Shown here in pieces: positions 41,712-53,200 of a stretch of 55,295 nt of DNA. Source of the stretch: Micractinium sp. NFX-FRZ (Eukaryota > Chlorophyta > Trebouxiophyceae > Chlorellales > Chlorellaceae); assembly GCA_029339195.1 (NCBI GenBank), contig JAPTJF010000421.1, forward strand, positions 1 to 55,295. Reading direction: 5' to 3'. The notes beneath the pieces were generated by a model. The model was not told the DNA's origin. It saw only the letters and a list, made by a program, of their open reading frames with translations, and made no database searches. How positions within the stretch are numbered: the stretch's first letter is position 1; each line of letters starts with the position of its first letter. A program made the position numbers and the translations under genes.

Positions 41712-43765
41712 ATGTCGAGCCCAGGTGCGCTTGCGACTGGCCCGACGCACTCAGGACGGAAGTTGAGCGAGGCTGCGATCGGGAGGCTCCGGTAATGCAG
41801 CTGGCGGGGCAAGGGCGGAGGTCCCGCCCTCGCTGCCCGGCCGCGCAGCGAGCCGGCCTCCTGCACGCCCCTCTGCCCCCTGCAGGCCTCCTGTCCCTCT
41901 CAGACGATGTATTGGAGGCTGTACTGTTGCAAGTGCCCTGCAGAGACAGGTACGGTGCACATCTGCTCTGTTGCAAGGCGCCAGCCCCGCACTGCGCTGC
42001 TGCCTGTAGCTGCTGGGAGGCCGGCCGGCCGTCGACTTCCGCTGCTGGCACACTGCTGCCGCTGACCACATTTCCCGCCCCTGGATGCAGGGCGCGTTGC
42101 GCTGTGCTCTGCCGCCGGCTGGCGCAGCTGGCGGGCAGCAGCCAGCTGCTGTGGCGGCAGCTGGACGTGACCGACCGCTCGGGGGAGGCTGGCAGCGGGC
42201 CGCTGTCCCGCATCGTCCCGTTCCTGGCAGCCCGCCCACGTGGCGTGCAGCGGCTGACGCTTCGCTGGGGCTGGGGGGAGGCGGACCCAGAGGAGGCGCA
42301 CGTGGCAGTGGTGGAGGCAGTTACGGGCGCTACAGCTCTGACAGCTGGCACGCTGCGCTGCCTGGATTTGGAGGTGCCAGAGGATGAGGTCAGCTATGTG
42401 CCCACGTGGCTGCATGCCTCGCAGTGGGCCGCGGCGCTGCGCAGCCTGCGCTGGCTGCGCATCGCCTGGTCAGGCTGCCGCCTGAGCCGGCACCTGGGGG
42501 CGCTCACGCAGCTGCAGGTGTGCGGGCGGGGTGGTAGGCAGGGTGGGGTGTGTGTGCTGCCGGGGAGTGGGTGAGGCCGGCACAGGTGCGGGTGCAAGCT
42601 GTCGGTGGGGGGGGCGGGCGCGGTTTGGGGTGTCCCTGCCTGTGGGTATGGCTGCACATGTGGGCCAAGGTAACCTGAGCAGGCAAGGGCAGGTGTGAGA
42701 CTGCGAGCGAGCACAGCAGGTCGATTTGGCACACTGCCCTCTGCGCCTGTGGGGTGCTTTCATTTGGCCCGCTGTCCCTCACGCGTGCACCCCACTTCGG
42801 CATCGTTGCGCTTTCCTCCCCCGTGCCTGCCTGCCTGGCTGCAGGGCCTGGAGGTTTGCGTGCATGACAATTCAGCTTGGACGAGTGAAGAGACTCTGGC
42901 GCTGGACCCCGGCTGCATCCCGCCCTCCCTCGCCTACTGCTGGTGCTGGCAGGGCAAGCAGGCGCGGTGGCCGGCGGAGCTGCGCGCCGCCGCCGGCACC
43001 CTGCGCTTCCTCCAGTGCGCCCTGTGCACGTTTGCCGGCGGCGCCGGCGGCGAGGCAGACGTGTCTGGGCTGGCAGCGCTTACGGCGCTCACCGGGTTGG
43101 ACCTGAGCACCTCGGAGCTGGGGCCAGCGGGGCCCGACGCGCTCCGCATGCTGACGGGCCTCCGAGCCTTGGATCTCAGCTGCGCAAGCTTCGGCGGCCG
43201 AATTGAGGAGGCGTTGGGCTGCCTGAGCTCGTTGCGGCGCCTCTCGGAGCTCCACCTGAACCGTTGCAAGCTGCGGTGGGTGCCTGCTGAGCTGGCGCTG
43301 ATGCCCCAGTTGAGAGTACTCAACCTTTCTGACAACCCGCGCCTGGCTGTCCCAGAGGGCAGCGGCGCCGCCTGGCTGCCGCGCCTCACAACCTTGTACC
43401 TCGACCTGCGCTCCGCTTTCCTCCTGCTCCACGCCCTGCCTGATGCACCCCACCTGGCAGCCCTGGGCCTTGGGCTCGACTCCACAGACTACCCGCCGCT
43501 CGACATCATTCGCCTCAGTGCTGTGCTCATGCTCATGCCTGCCCTTTCCAGCGTTATTCCGGGCGTGGGCCAAGGAATGTCCGACAGTCATGACGAGTGT
43601 GTGCAGCTGGCTGCGCAGTGGTGTGCCGTGCTGAGGGACCTGATGCAGGGGCGCCCCGAGGTGTGTGTGTGCCACGTCAGCTATCTTCTCGCTTTCCCCT
43701 CGTCTCTGGAAGCCGTGGAGTGGGGTGCCCTGTCGCAGGCTGACCTTGCCTTGACCCCAATCTGA
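41712..43765 (+). CDS. F-box / leucine-rich-repeat protein
   Basis: Preferred model: 41712-41724, 41886-41949, 42091-42517, 42845-43765; 474 aa, all in phase. The 13-nt first exon (MSSP) joins GLLSLSDDVLEAVLLQVP; otherwise translation could start at the ATG 41795 and read through to 41949. I prefer splicing because the bases before 41886 form a good acceptor (CCCCTGCAG). Residues about 5-50 are an F-box (LSLSDDVLEAVLLQV...RCAVLCRRLAQLA...LLWRQL), which docks on SKP1 in SCF ubiquitin ligases. The second half holds leucine-rich repeats (LTALTGLDLS, LTGLRALDLS, LSELHLNRC, MPQLRVLNLS) for substrate binding. The last 60 residues are of lower confidence; a donor-like GAG/GTGTGT at about 43660 could start another intron. 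It lies between ARM-MYND copies and ends 184 bp from copy 2. Confidence 0.82.
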
Positions 43766-43949
43766 CTTGGCATTTTCGGTAGCATCGGTACCCCTGTGCT
43801 GGCAACTGCACAAGTCAAGCTGTTACGATCGAGCAGAACAACCAGGCACAAGGCAGTGCTGCCAAGAAGGACAAGTGGGGGGGGCTTTTCTAAGGGCTTG
43901 AGCAGGACTAGCAGACTTTTCAGCACAATGCACCCAGAGATGCGCTTCT

Positions 43950-45713
43950 CTACTGCTGCTGTGAGGGGGAGGGCCGGGAGGCAGCCACAGCCGCGGCGGC
44001 GGCCTGCAGGCGCCGGCACTCGGGCTTGTGCGCCTTCCAGTGCGCACGGCTGCAGGCCTCGCTGCAGTACCGCACGGCCCGGCACCTGCAGGCAAGCAGG
44101 CACACCAGCTAACTTAGCCGACTTAAAGAAGTGGGCGGGAAGGGCGCGAGGCATTTAGAAGGCTTGCGAGTGCAGCAGCTGCTCTCCCACAGGGCAAGCG
44201 CTGCTTGCTGCCCTTTACGCCGTTCAGAGGGCACAAGTATGGTGTGCAGGCACAGCTGACATGACCAACTAACTCACCCGCCGCAGCGGCGAAGGTGCTC
44301 AGTGTTGTTGCACCCCTCAGCCTCGCAGACCGTGGGAGCGGGTGCAGTTACAGCCACCTCTGGCGGGGCTTCGGGTGCTCGAGCCGCTGCTGCTGCCTCT
44401 GCGCCCGCTGCCTCAGCTGCCGCTGCTGCTGCCGCTGCGCCCGCTGCCTCAGCTGCCGCCGCTGCTGCCGCTGCGCCCGCTGCCTCGGCTGCCGCCGCTG
44501 CTGCGCTCGGCTGCTCCACGCCTGCACCTGCTGCTGCGCTCTCACCGCCTGTCGCTTCCGGGCCCTCGCAAGCATCACACATGCTGATAAGTGCACGACC
44601 GGCAAACTCCCTGACCGCCGCGTTGGGGCTGCCACGCTGCAGCTGCTCCAGGGGTGCCACACCGCCGACAGCCTCGATGGCAAGGCTGCGCTCCGAGCTG
44701 CCAACCGCCAGGTTGTGCAGCGCAGCAGCTGCCGCTTCCTGCACCTGCTCGTTGCTGCTGCGCAGGCGCCGCACCAGTGCTGCAATGCCGCCGGCTGCGG
44801 CAATGGCTGCGCTGCGCTCTGGGCTGTGGGCGGCGAGGATGCACAGCACCCCAGCTGCCTGGGACTGCACCCCCCCGCAGCGGCTGCGCTGCAGGCACTG
44901 CACCAGCGTCCTGATCCCCCCTGCTGCGGCAACGACTGCTGCCCTGTCCTCAGGGCTGTCGCACAGCACACTCCGCAGTGCTCCCGCCACCTGGTGCTGA
45001 ACCTCTCTGTCACGGCTGCTGCCCAGCACCCTCACCAGCACAGGGAGGGCGCCGGCGGCTGTGATCGCCGCCGTGTCGGCAGTGCTGTTCACAGCAAGGG
45101 ACCACAGTGCCCCGGCTGTCACTGCCTGCACTGTCCCGCTGCCACTGCTGCCGAGGCACTGCACCAGAGCTGGGATTGTGCCGGCTGCCTCGATGGCTGC
45201 CTGGGTGTCGGGGTTGTCGTGCACAATGTTGCCCAGTGCCATCGCCGCCGCCTCAAGCAAGCCTTCACTGCCGCCTGGGCTGAGGCACTGCGTCAACGCA
45301 GCAATGCCGCCCGCCGCAGCCATGGAGGCGCTGTGCTCGACGCCGTCGTGTGACAGATTGGCGAGCAACACCGCTGCCGACTGCCTCTCGTCCTCGCTGC
45401 CGCTGCACTGCAGGCGCGCTAACAGCAAGGGGATGGCGCCTTCGGCAGCGACGGCTTGGAGGTGGGCGGGGCTGTCGGAAGCCAGGACCTCCAGTGTTGT
45501 TGCTGCAGCCTCCAGCAGCTCGGCACTGCGGCCCTGCTCCAGGCAGTGCACCAGTGCCAGGATGCCGCCTGCCGACACGACGGCCGCTTCGCACCTGGGG
45601 CTGCGAGCCAAGAGGTCGCGCAGCTGCGTTGCCACATGTGCCCGCGCCGCCTCGCTGCCGCCCTCCCGCAGGCGCCGCACCAGCGCTGGGATGTTGCGCC
45701 TGGACGCCGGCAT
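43950..45713 (-). CDS. ARM-repeat protein with C-terminal MYND zinc finger, copy 2
   Basis: Two exons, 44278-45713 and 43950-44085, give 523 aa. About nine ARM units, starting [15 protein letters not shown], are followed by an Ala-rich linker of AAGA(A)nE blocks and the MYND finger ([27 protein letters not shown]). The intron lies at the same place and phase as in the other copies. The Ala linker replaces the VEAVTPAA array of copy 1, so linkers have changed independently while the two ends are conserved. It converges with the F-box gene. Confidence 0.88.
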
Positions 45714-46604
45714 TGCTCCCCTGTTTGATGGGCAACTGGCCAGCGGGTGGGCAGGAGAGCACGGTGCCGTAATGAGTGGCACTAGAGGGAGGAGGCGGAG
45801 CAGGGCTGGGCCTCGGTGAGCTCTCAGGTGCAGTTTGACCGTGGGCGTGGCGGGCAGGGCGGGCGGACCGCGGCGCGGAGCGGAGCACTGCAAGTGGGGC
45901 TCTCGGGCGGCAGCTGGCTCAGCTCAAGCTTGCATCCCACGCCAATAGAGATACCCAAGCACCCCAGTGTCGCTCACCCTGCCTCGCCCGAGTTCCTCGC
46001 GGGCAGCCTTCGGTGAGGGTGCGCCCTGACGAGGATGTCTCGGTCGGCAAACGCACACAAGCGGTCCAGAGGCGGGCGGGCGATAGACAAACGGGTTGTT
46101 GGCGGGACCTCCCATACCGCTGCGCTCCCGTGGGCGCTGCGCTGGCAACCGCTGGCGGCCTGTGAGGTTCACCCGCAAGTGGCAGTGCTATGCAAGTCAG
46201 GCTGCCTGTCACATCATCCGACACCAAGCTGTGCCGCACCAGCCATTACCCTGAGCACCTCTTGCAGCTCAATTGTTGACACCGTGTTGCTGGCTGGGAG
46301 GTGCTCAGGCGGCCCACAGGTGTCACCCCGCCATTGACGATCCGAGGCCACAGGGTGGCACCCCGGCACATCATGCACCCTCTAGAGAGACGGTTTTGAA
46401 TAAACAGACTTGATGGGGGGGCTCACGACATCAAGCAAAAAATAGCCAGAGGCAAGGCAATGTCAAGAGCACAGTTTAGAGCATGCTAGCAAGGGCACAG
46501 CTGCAGCAAATAGGGTGGTGTATCAAGGCGGATGCACTTGGCGCGGGCAAAAGCGGAATGTTATACAGAAGAAGCTGAGGGTTACACATGCGGCTAGCGA
46601 TGCA
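45714..46604. other. Intergenic region between ARM-MYND copies 2 and 3
   Basis: Both genes are on the minus strand. It should hold the 3' UTR of copy 3 and the promoter of copy 2. No other gene was recognised. Confidence 0.45.
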
Positions 46605-48285
46605 TCAGGAGGAACGCTGCGAGGCAGCTGCAGCAGCAGCGGCGGCAGTGCGCCGGCATTCCCGCTTGTGCGCCTTCCAGTGCGCGTTCCTGCACGCCTC
46701 GCTGCAATACCGCAGCGCCTGGCACCTGCAGAGCAGGCGGGGCGGGGGCGGGGGGCGGCCCACAACATGCCATCAGTCGCCATCCAGGCAGGCAGACCAT
46801 GGTGGGGCACCGACGGGCTAGTGGCGAGCGAATGGTGCACAGCGCAGCACAGCTCATGCCAGGTGGACCCGCGCTGCTGTGGCTGCCCTCAAACCACGCC
46901 CCCATGCAGGCACACGCATGCAGAACGGCTCGCCAAGCTCACCCGCCGCAGCGGCGCAGGTGCTCGGTTGTATTGCACCCCTCGGCGCCGCACACCCTGG
47001 GCGGTTCGGCCTCAGCCTCTGGCTGGGCGGCCGGCGCTACATCCGCTGCCTCGGCCGCCTCCCTGCCCACTGCCTCGGCTGCTGCGGGTGGGGCTGCCAC
47101 GCCGCCAGCTGCAGCCCCACCACCTGCCGCTGCCTGGCCGGCACCAAGGCCATCCAGACTGTGCAGTGCACGGCTTGCTGCGTCCCTGAACGCCACGCTG
47201 CGGCTGCCGGCCAGCAGGTGCTGCAGCAGCGGGACGCCGCCAGCAGCCACAACGACGGCAGCGTTCTCCGGGCTGCTGCCGACGATTTCGCGCAGCGCAG
47301 CGGCCGCCGCGTCCCGTAGCTCCTCGCGACCGCTGCTCAGGCAGCGCAGCAGGGAGGGCACAGCGCCGGGGGCAGCGACGATGGCGGCAGAGCGCTGTGA
47401 GCTGCCGCATGACAGCTGGCACAGCGCCGCCGCTGCTTGGTGCTGCATCGTCTCGCTGCCGCGCTGCAGGAGGCGCACCATAGTGCCCACCCCTCCCGCC
47501 GCTGCAACGGCCGCGGAGCGTTCTTGGCTCTGGTAGGCCAGGTTTGAGAGCACTGCAGCACAGTACCTCTGCAGATCCTCATGGCTACTGCTGCCGCTCC
47601 TGCTGCTGCTGCTGCTGCTGCCGCTGCTGCTGCTGCCGCTGCTGCCGCTGCTGCTGCTGCTGCTGCTGCCGCTCAGCACGCCTAGCAGCACAGGGATGGC
47701 GCCGGCCGCTGCCATGGCCGCCTTGTTGGGCGGGCAGTCCACGGCCAGGGCCCACAGCGTCTGGGCTGCCCATCCATGGCTGCTGGCACGCAGCACCCGC
47801 ACGAGCACGGGGATGGCGCCGGCGGCTCCGATGGCTGCCCGGTACTCAGCGCTGCTGTTGGCCATGACGTATAAGACTTCTCCTGCTGCCTGCAACACAG
47901 CCGCACTGCCGCTGCCAGTGCTTGTGGTGCTGCCGCTGCCAACGCTCCCGCCACTGCTGTCAATGCTGCCTTCGCTGCGGATGAAGCACTGCACCAGGGC
48001 TGGGATGGCGCCTGCCGCTGCAAGGCTGGCCATGCGGGTGGGGCAGTAGGCTGCAATGTTGCACAGCCCCCTGGCTGCACTGAACTGCAACTTATTGCTG
48101 CTGCCCCGCCCCAGGCAATGGACCAATGCTGGGATGCCGCCCGCTGCCACGATGGCTGTGATGGATCTTCTGCCCTGATGTGTCAGGCTGCACAGCAGCG
48201 CGGCCGCCACCGCCTGCTCCGCCTCGCTGCTGTTCTGCTGCAGCCGCTGCACCAGCGCTGGGATGTTGCGGCTCGAAGACACCAT
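46605..48285 (-). CDS. ARM-repeat protein with C-terminal MYND zinc finger, copy 3
   Basis: Two exons, 46943-48285 and 46605-46725, give 487 aa. About eight ARM units follow the start MVSSSRNIPALVQRL. A Ser-run/Gly insert (about 25 residues, from a CTG/CCG-rich tract near 47590-47672) lies between two ARM units, and a shorter Ser/Gly/Thr insert lies upstream of it. The MYND finger reads CGAEGC, RRCGGC, YCSEAC, HWKAHKREC. The intron is in the same position and phase as in copies 1 and 2. Ala/Glu sequence links the two parts. Confidence 0.88.
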
Positions 48286-49900
48286 TTCCTGCGGGCGCAA
48301 GGCAGGGGCCGCTACGGTCAGCCGAGGTGCATCTGTAAGATGACTTTGCACAGGAGCAGGCTTGCCGGCCAAGCGTGCAGGCGGCAGTAGCAGCAGCAGC
48401 GGCACCCGCCACAACGCTCACCTGCGCCGGAGCGCGACACCAACTCTGCAATTGGACTGCTACTCGCAGGGGGCTCGCGAAGGCAGTCGCAATAGGGCTT
48501 CCTACTGTGACCGGCGACGCGGGCGGCGACGAGCCTGAGGAAAAGGCGCAGGCGCGTGTGCGGCCTGAGATGGCCGCTGATTGAAACCACAGTAGAGGGA
48601 GGGCAGCGCACAGCGCCCAGGCACTTGCCAAAAGTCGGGGCGCGCCGCCAGCGGCCCATCATGCTGCAGGCCCAGCCCAAAATCTTCTTCTTCGCTGTGC
48701 AGGTCTGATACTTCATGTACACCAGGGCCTGCATTGTCTTAGTATGATGGCGTTGGGGAACAACCGAAACATGGTGCGGGTGCTGGCTGCTGTGCCCGCT
48801 GCAGCAGCAGCGCTCCCGGCCTGCCTGCCCTGCCTTTGGCCTTGCCCCCCTCGTTTTGTGCTAGCACCTGCCTTCAAACTTTTGTAGTCAGGAACCGGAA
48901 CCCACAGCTCTTGCCTGACATACGTAGGCCCATGCACGTTGTGCCCCGGCCCCTGTGGGCCCCAGCACCCACCAATCCCCCCGCCTCTGCGCACACCCAC
49001 AACACTGATGATATTCTGATGATGGGCCATCTCCCAAATCTCCTCCCCTCTGTCTTTCAGCACTCCGGCAGGACCCCCCTGAGCCAGCCTTCGCTTCTGC
49101 CCGGGCTGCTGCTCTCCCAACCACAGTCTGCTCCAGCAGCTGCCGTCGACCGCGAGTCCCCGCCCTCCGCGGCAGCTTTCTCCCTACCTGGGAGCCCGCA
49201 ATGCAACGCACCAGTGTTTGAGTTGATTCCATAGGAGGGACATTTGGAGGGGAGTGGCGAGGGGGAGCTGGGGCATGCATGCATGGTTCCTCCTGTTGGG
49301 CCGGCACCGCCGCTCAAGAGCCGCCGCACTGCCGCCGCTGACCATGTCCGGCTGGCCGCATCTGGTTTGTTTCCGGAAAAAGGCAGGCCGCGGCGCATCA
49401 CAGCAATTGTCCTCTCAGCGCCGCTGTTTTTAAACCGGGCCTGCTGGAACAAAGTGCCAGCTACTGTTTTGACTTTGTGGACAGGAGTGGCCGCCCCTGG
49501 ACTCGGCCCGCCAGGTGCACTTATCCGGCGATCGCAAGCTTTCGCAAAGGGTTGCATCGAGTCATTTCTAAGCAGCAGGCAGCCTGGGAAGGCCCAGTGT
49601 GCGCCCTCGACCTCATCACTGGTGGTCACCACTGCCGACAGCCTTGAAATGCTCCGGTGCAGCCGCCTGGGGCAGGCACACCAGGTAGCATCGGGTCGCA
49701 TACACATTCGCCGCACAGGCGGCGCGCAGGCTGCACGGCGGCGGCGAGCACTGCCGTGGCAGGTGCGGGGCGCCGGCGCCGCGACTCTGCCCCACCCGCT
49801 CCATGGCATCCTTGCACAATTGTGCATTGGCAAAATGTTCTTAATTTGAACTACCAGATGCCTATGACACAGCCTGGCGCCCTCCCTCTGGGCTGCCGCA
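48286..49900. other. Divergent upstream region (ARM-MYND copy 3 / TauE-SafE gene)
   Basis: It holds promoters for both sides and repeat copy B. No gene was recognised; frames inside are not conserved with anything I know. Confidence 0.4.
48790..49225 (+). repeat. Dispersed repeat, copy B
   Basis: Aligns with copy A (4425-4890) in the same orientation with many substitutions and some indels; shares the landmarks listed there, ending TGGGAGCCCGCA. The TGTAA at the end of copy A is changed here. Confidence 0.6.
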
Positions 49901-50235
49901 ATGCTGCAGGCCGTGCGCCGTGAGGAGGCGGCGCCCGGCTGGCCGCTCCTCCCCGCTGCCCTGCGCTCCTGGCACCTGGAAGCCGCGCTGCTGCCGGCAG
50001 CAGCTGGGCTGCTGCTGCTTGCAGGCCAGCCGCAGCTGCAGCACCAGGCGGTTGGTACCCCGCGCATAGTGGGACCGACAAATGGGGCAGCCAAGCAGCA
50101 GGAGCAGGCTCGCAGCCCAATAGCGGAAGCCCAGCAGGCCTTGCCTGCGCCACCGGCAGTGCTGGCAGTCTCAGCCAAGGCTGCACCACAACTGAAGCTT
50201 GACAGCCCGCAGCAGCAGCACCAGCATGAGAGCGC

Positions 50236-50266
<31 letters not shown>

Positions 50267-53200
50267 ACGCAGCAAGAGCTGCAGCGGCGGCGGCTGCAGG
50301 AGGGCGTGGACCGCCCCCTCACGCTAGATGGGCACACGCTGGCCGCCCTGGGCACCTGCATGGTGGTGAGGCCCAGATTTGAAACTCTGAACGATTGCAG
50401 CAAGGCCGCCTGCCCGTTCTATTGCTCAGCACTGCATCGGCCACCGCGCCGTCGCCGCCGCCCGCTGCGCCCTCACGCTGCGCCTGCCCCCGCCCTCCGC
50501 ACATCCCGGCCAGCATCCCAGCCCTGCTGCCGCTGCTGCTGTGGGCACATGCCTGGCGCCCTTCCTGCCATTGCCATCCCACTCACACGGCGCCCCACTC
50601 CCGCCTACCACCCCCATCCCAGGTGGCCGCCCTGGCCAACTCTGCAGGCGTGGGAGGCGGCGCCTTCATTGTGCCGCTGATGTGCGTGGGCCTGGGGTTT
50701 GACATCAAGCAGGCAACGGCGCTGAGCCAGGCGGTGATTGCGGTGAGCGCCCAGCACTGCTTTGGTGTGTGCGGATGTGTGAGTGTGCGAATGTGTGTGT
50801 GTGTTTGTTTAAAGAGTTTCAAGCAGGGAACTGCGCTGAGCCAGGCGGTGATGGCGGTGAGCTGCCGGCACTTGCACTGCTGCACCTCTTGCTGTGTTCC
50901 CATGCTGCTGCGCTGCCGCCGGTAAGTGCAAGAGGCACCCCATGTGATGAAGCCGCTTCGAAACCAACAACAACAATCAATCAACCAATGTTTCATTCCG
51001 CGCTGCCTGATGTCAACAGGGCGGGGCGGTGGGCGCGGTGGCCTGCACGGTGCGGCAGCGCCACCCCATGGACAGCCGGCGCCCGCTCATCGACTACCAG
51101 CTGGCACTGGTCATCACCCCGCCCCTGCTGCTGGGGTGCACGTCGGGTGAGGGGGGCGGGGGGGCGGAGCGGGAGGATGGCGGGCGGGCAGCACGGCAGT
51201 GAAGTCGATAGACCACCACCTGATCAGCTGGTCATTGTGGCATTATATATATGGCAATATATATGCAGATTAGAGCAGTTAGAGCAGACCAGCAGCCATG
51301 CGCACTTTTTACCACGTCTGTCAGCCGTCGACTGTTGGTCAAACTGTGACTTTGACTTTGGACTTTGGCCCGCCCCTGCAGGCGTGCTCCTCAACCAGCT
51401 GCTGCCCAGCTGGGCGGTGACGCTGCTCCTCCTCCCTCTCCTGGGCTACCTCACCCTCCGCTCCGGCTCCACCGCCCTGCGCCTGCACCGCGCCGAGACC
51501 GCGGCACGCGCGGCCGGCTTGGGGCCGCTGGCGCCGCACGCACCCGAGCAGGCAGGGCCGACGGTGGCGGGCTCGATGCACCCGCCGGCGGCGCCGGCTT
51601 TGGAGCCGCTCTGCCCCTCGCCCTGGCCTCAGGTGCGCACCTGCTGACTCCATGGGCTGTGGTGCCTGCTGGGCTTCTTTGAGGCCCCGCTGGGCTCCTC
51701 AAATCCTGCTGTGCTCTTTAAACCCACATCGCGCCCTCAGGCTGTAGCAACTATTTTTCTGTCTGTTTATCTGCTCCTCACATACTTCTTCTTCTCACAT
51801 CCTCTTCTTCCTCTTCTTTTTCTTTTTCTTCTTCTTCTTCTTCTTCTCCTTCTCACATCCTTATCTTCTCACATACCCTGTCCACTTCCACAGGCGCGCG
51901 ACCTGCTGACGCTGTGGGCCGTGCTGCTTGGCTTCCAAATGGCCAAGGGCGCCTTCCCCCACTGCACCTGGCAGTTTGCTGCCGTGTACGGCGGCCAGGC
52001 AACCGCCGCCCTCGCCGCCAGCGCCTACTTTATCTGGCAGGTGGGCTGCTTGTATGCGCAGATGATGGGGCGGTTGGTGTGCGCTGCTGTGCATAAAGGG
52101 ACAGGCAGCGGCCGCCCCAGCCGCCAGCGCCTACTTTGTCTGGCAGGTGAGCTGCAGCACCTTGCTCTGTTGTTCCAATACTTCCAGGCCTTTGCACTGA
52201 GCTGGCATTGAGGCAGCTCTGCTGGCATTGTGGAATAAATGTGTTCGCGTAGGCATGGAGAGTTTGCAACACCCACAGAACAATCCATGGGTTCGATGAG
52301 ATGCCCACCTGCCCACTGCCCATCCACTTGCCTGCCCCCTCTGCTCCTGCCCGCCCACCCCACACGTGCCGCCTGCCCAAAACCGCCCTCCCTCTTGACT
52401 CACCGCGACTGTCCACAGATCGTGCGGGCGCGGGAGGACTGCGGCTGCGGTGGCAGCGAGCCAGCAACGGGGGATGCGCCGCTGGCGCAGCTGCTAGGTG
52501 GGGGAGGACAAGACGGCAACCTCGGCCTGCTGCTGCCGGGCGGCCAGCTGCTGCCCGAGGGGGGAGGGCAGGACATGGCTGTCGGCCTGCTGCCGGGCCC
52601 CGCGGGCCTGCCGCTGCCAGGCCCTGCCGGCATTGACTCCACCACCTGGCCCCCTGAACGGCTGGGGATGTCGGCGGGGGTGGCGCTGGCGGGCGGACTG
52701 GTGGCGGGCACGCTGGGCATTGGCGGCGGCATGATTGTGGGTGAGCAGAGTGGGAGAGGAAGCAAGGTGGTGGTGGTGCTTTGTGGGTTGGGGGTGGGAT
52801 GGGAAGTGCGGTGGTGTGGTGGGAGAGGGAGGAGACCGTGGACGGAGCTACGGTGCTGGTGCATTCTGGGCGGGAAGGAGAGGAGCCAGTGTGCGGTGGT
52901 GCACTGTGGGCGACTGGGAGAGGAATCATGGTGGTGATGCATTATGGGTGAGGTGGAGCTCGCCCAGGGGTGCTGGATAACAGGCCGGACTTTGGCGGGA
53001 GAATCCTGGTTGCAGCGGCTCGATGGGGCGGCTCACTTTGGGCTGTTGTGCCCGCTGCTCTCCCCTGCCCGCTGCTCTCCCCTGCCCCGCAGGCCCCCTG
53101 ATGCTGGGTGAGTTGGTGTCTACAACATGCACTGCCACCAGCAACGTAGTGTAAAAGTGACAATGGTGCCGCCCCGTGGCAGCAGTGTCTAATTGCCATC

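Noticed and set aside
41230..42351. 373-codon minus-strand frame
   Set aside because: It lies opposite the F-box exons and has no recognisable content.
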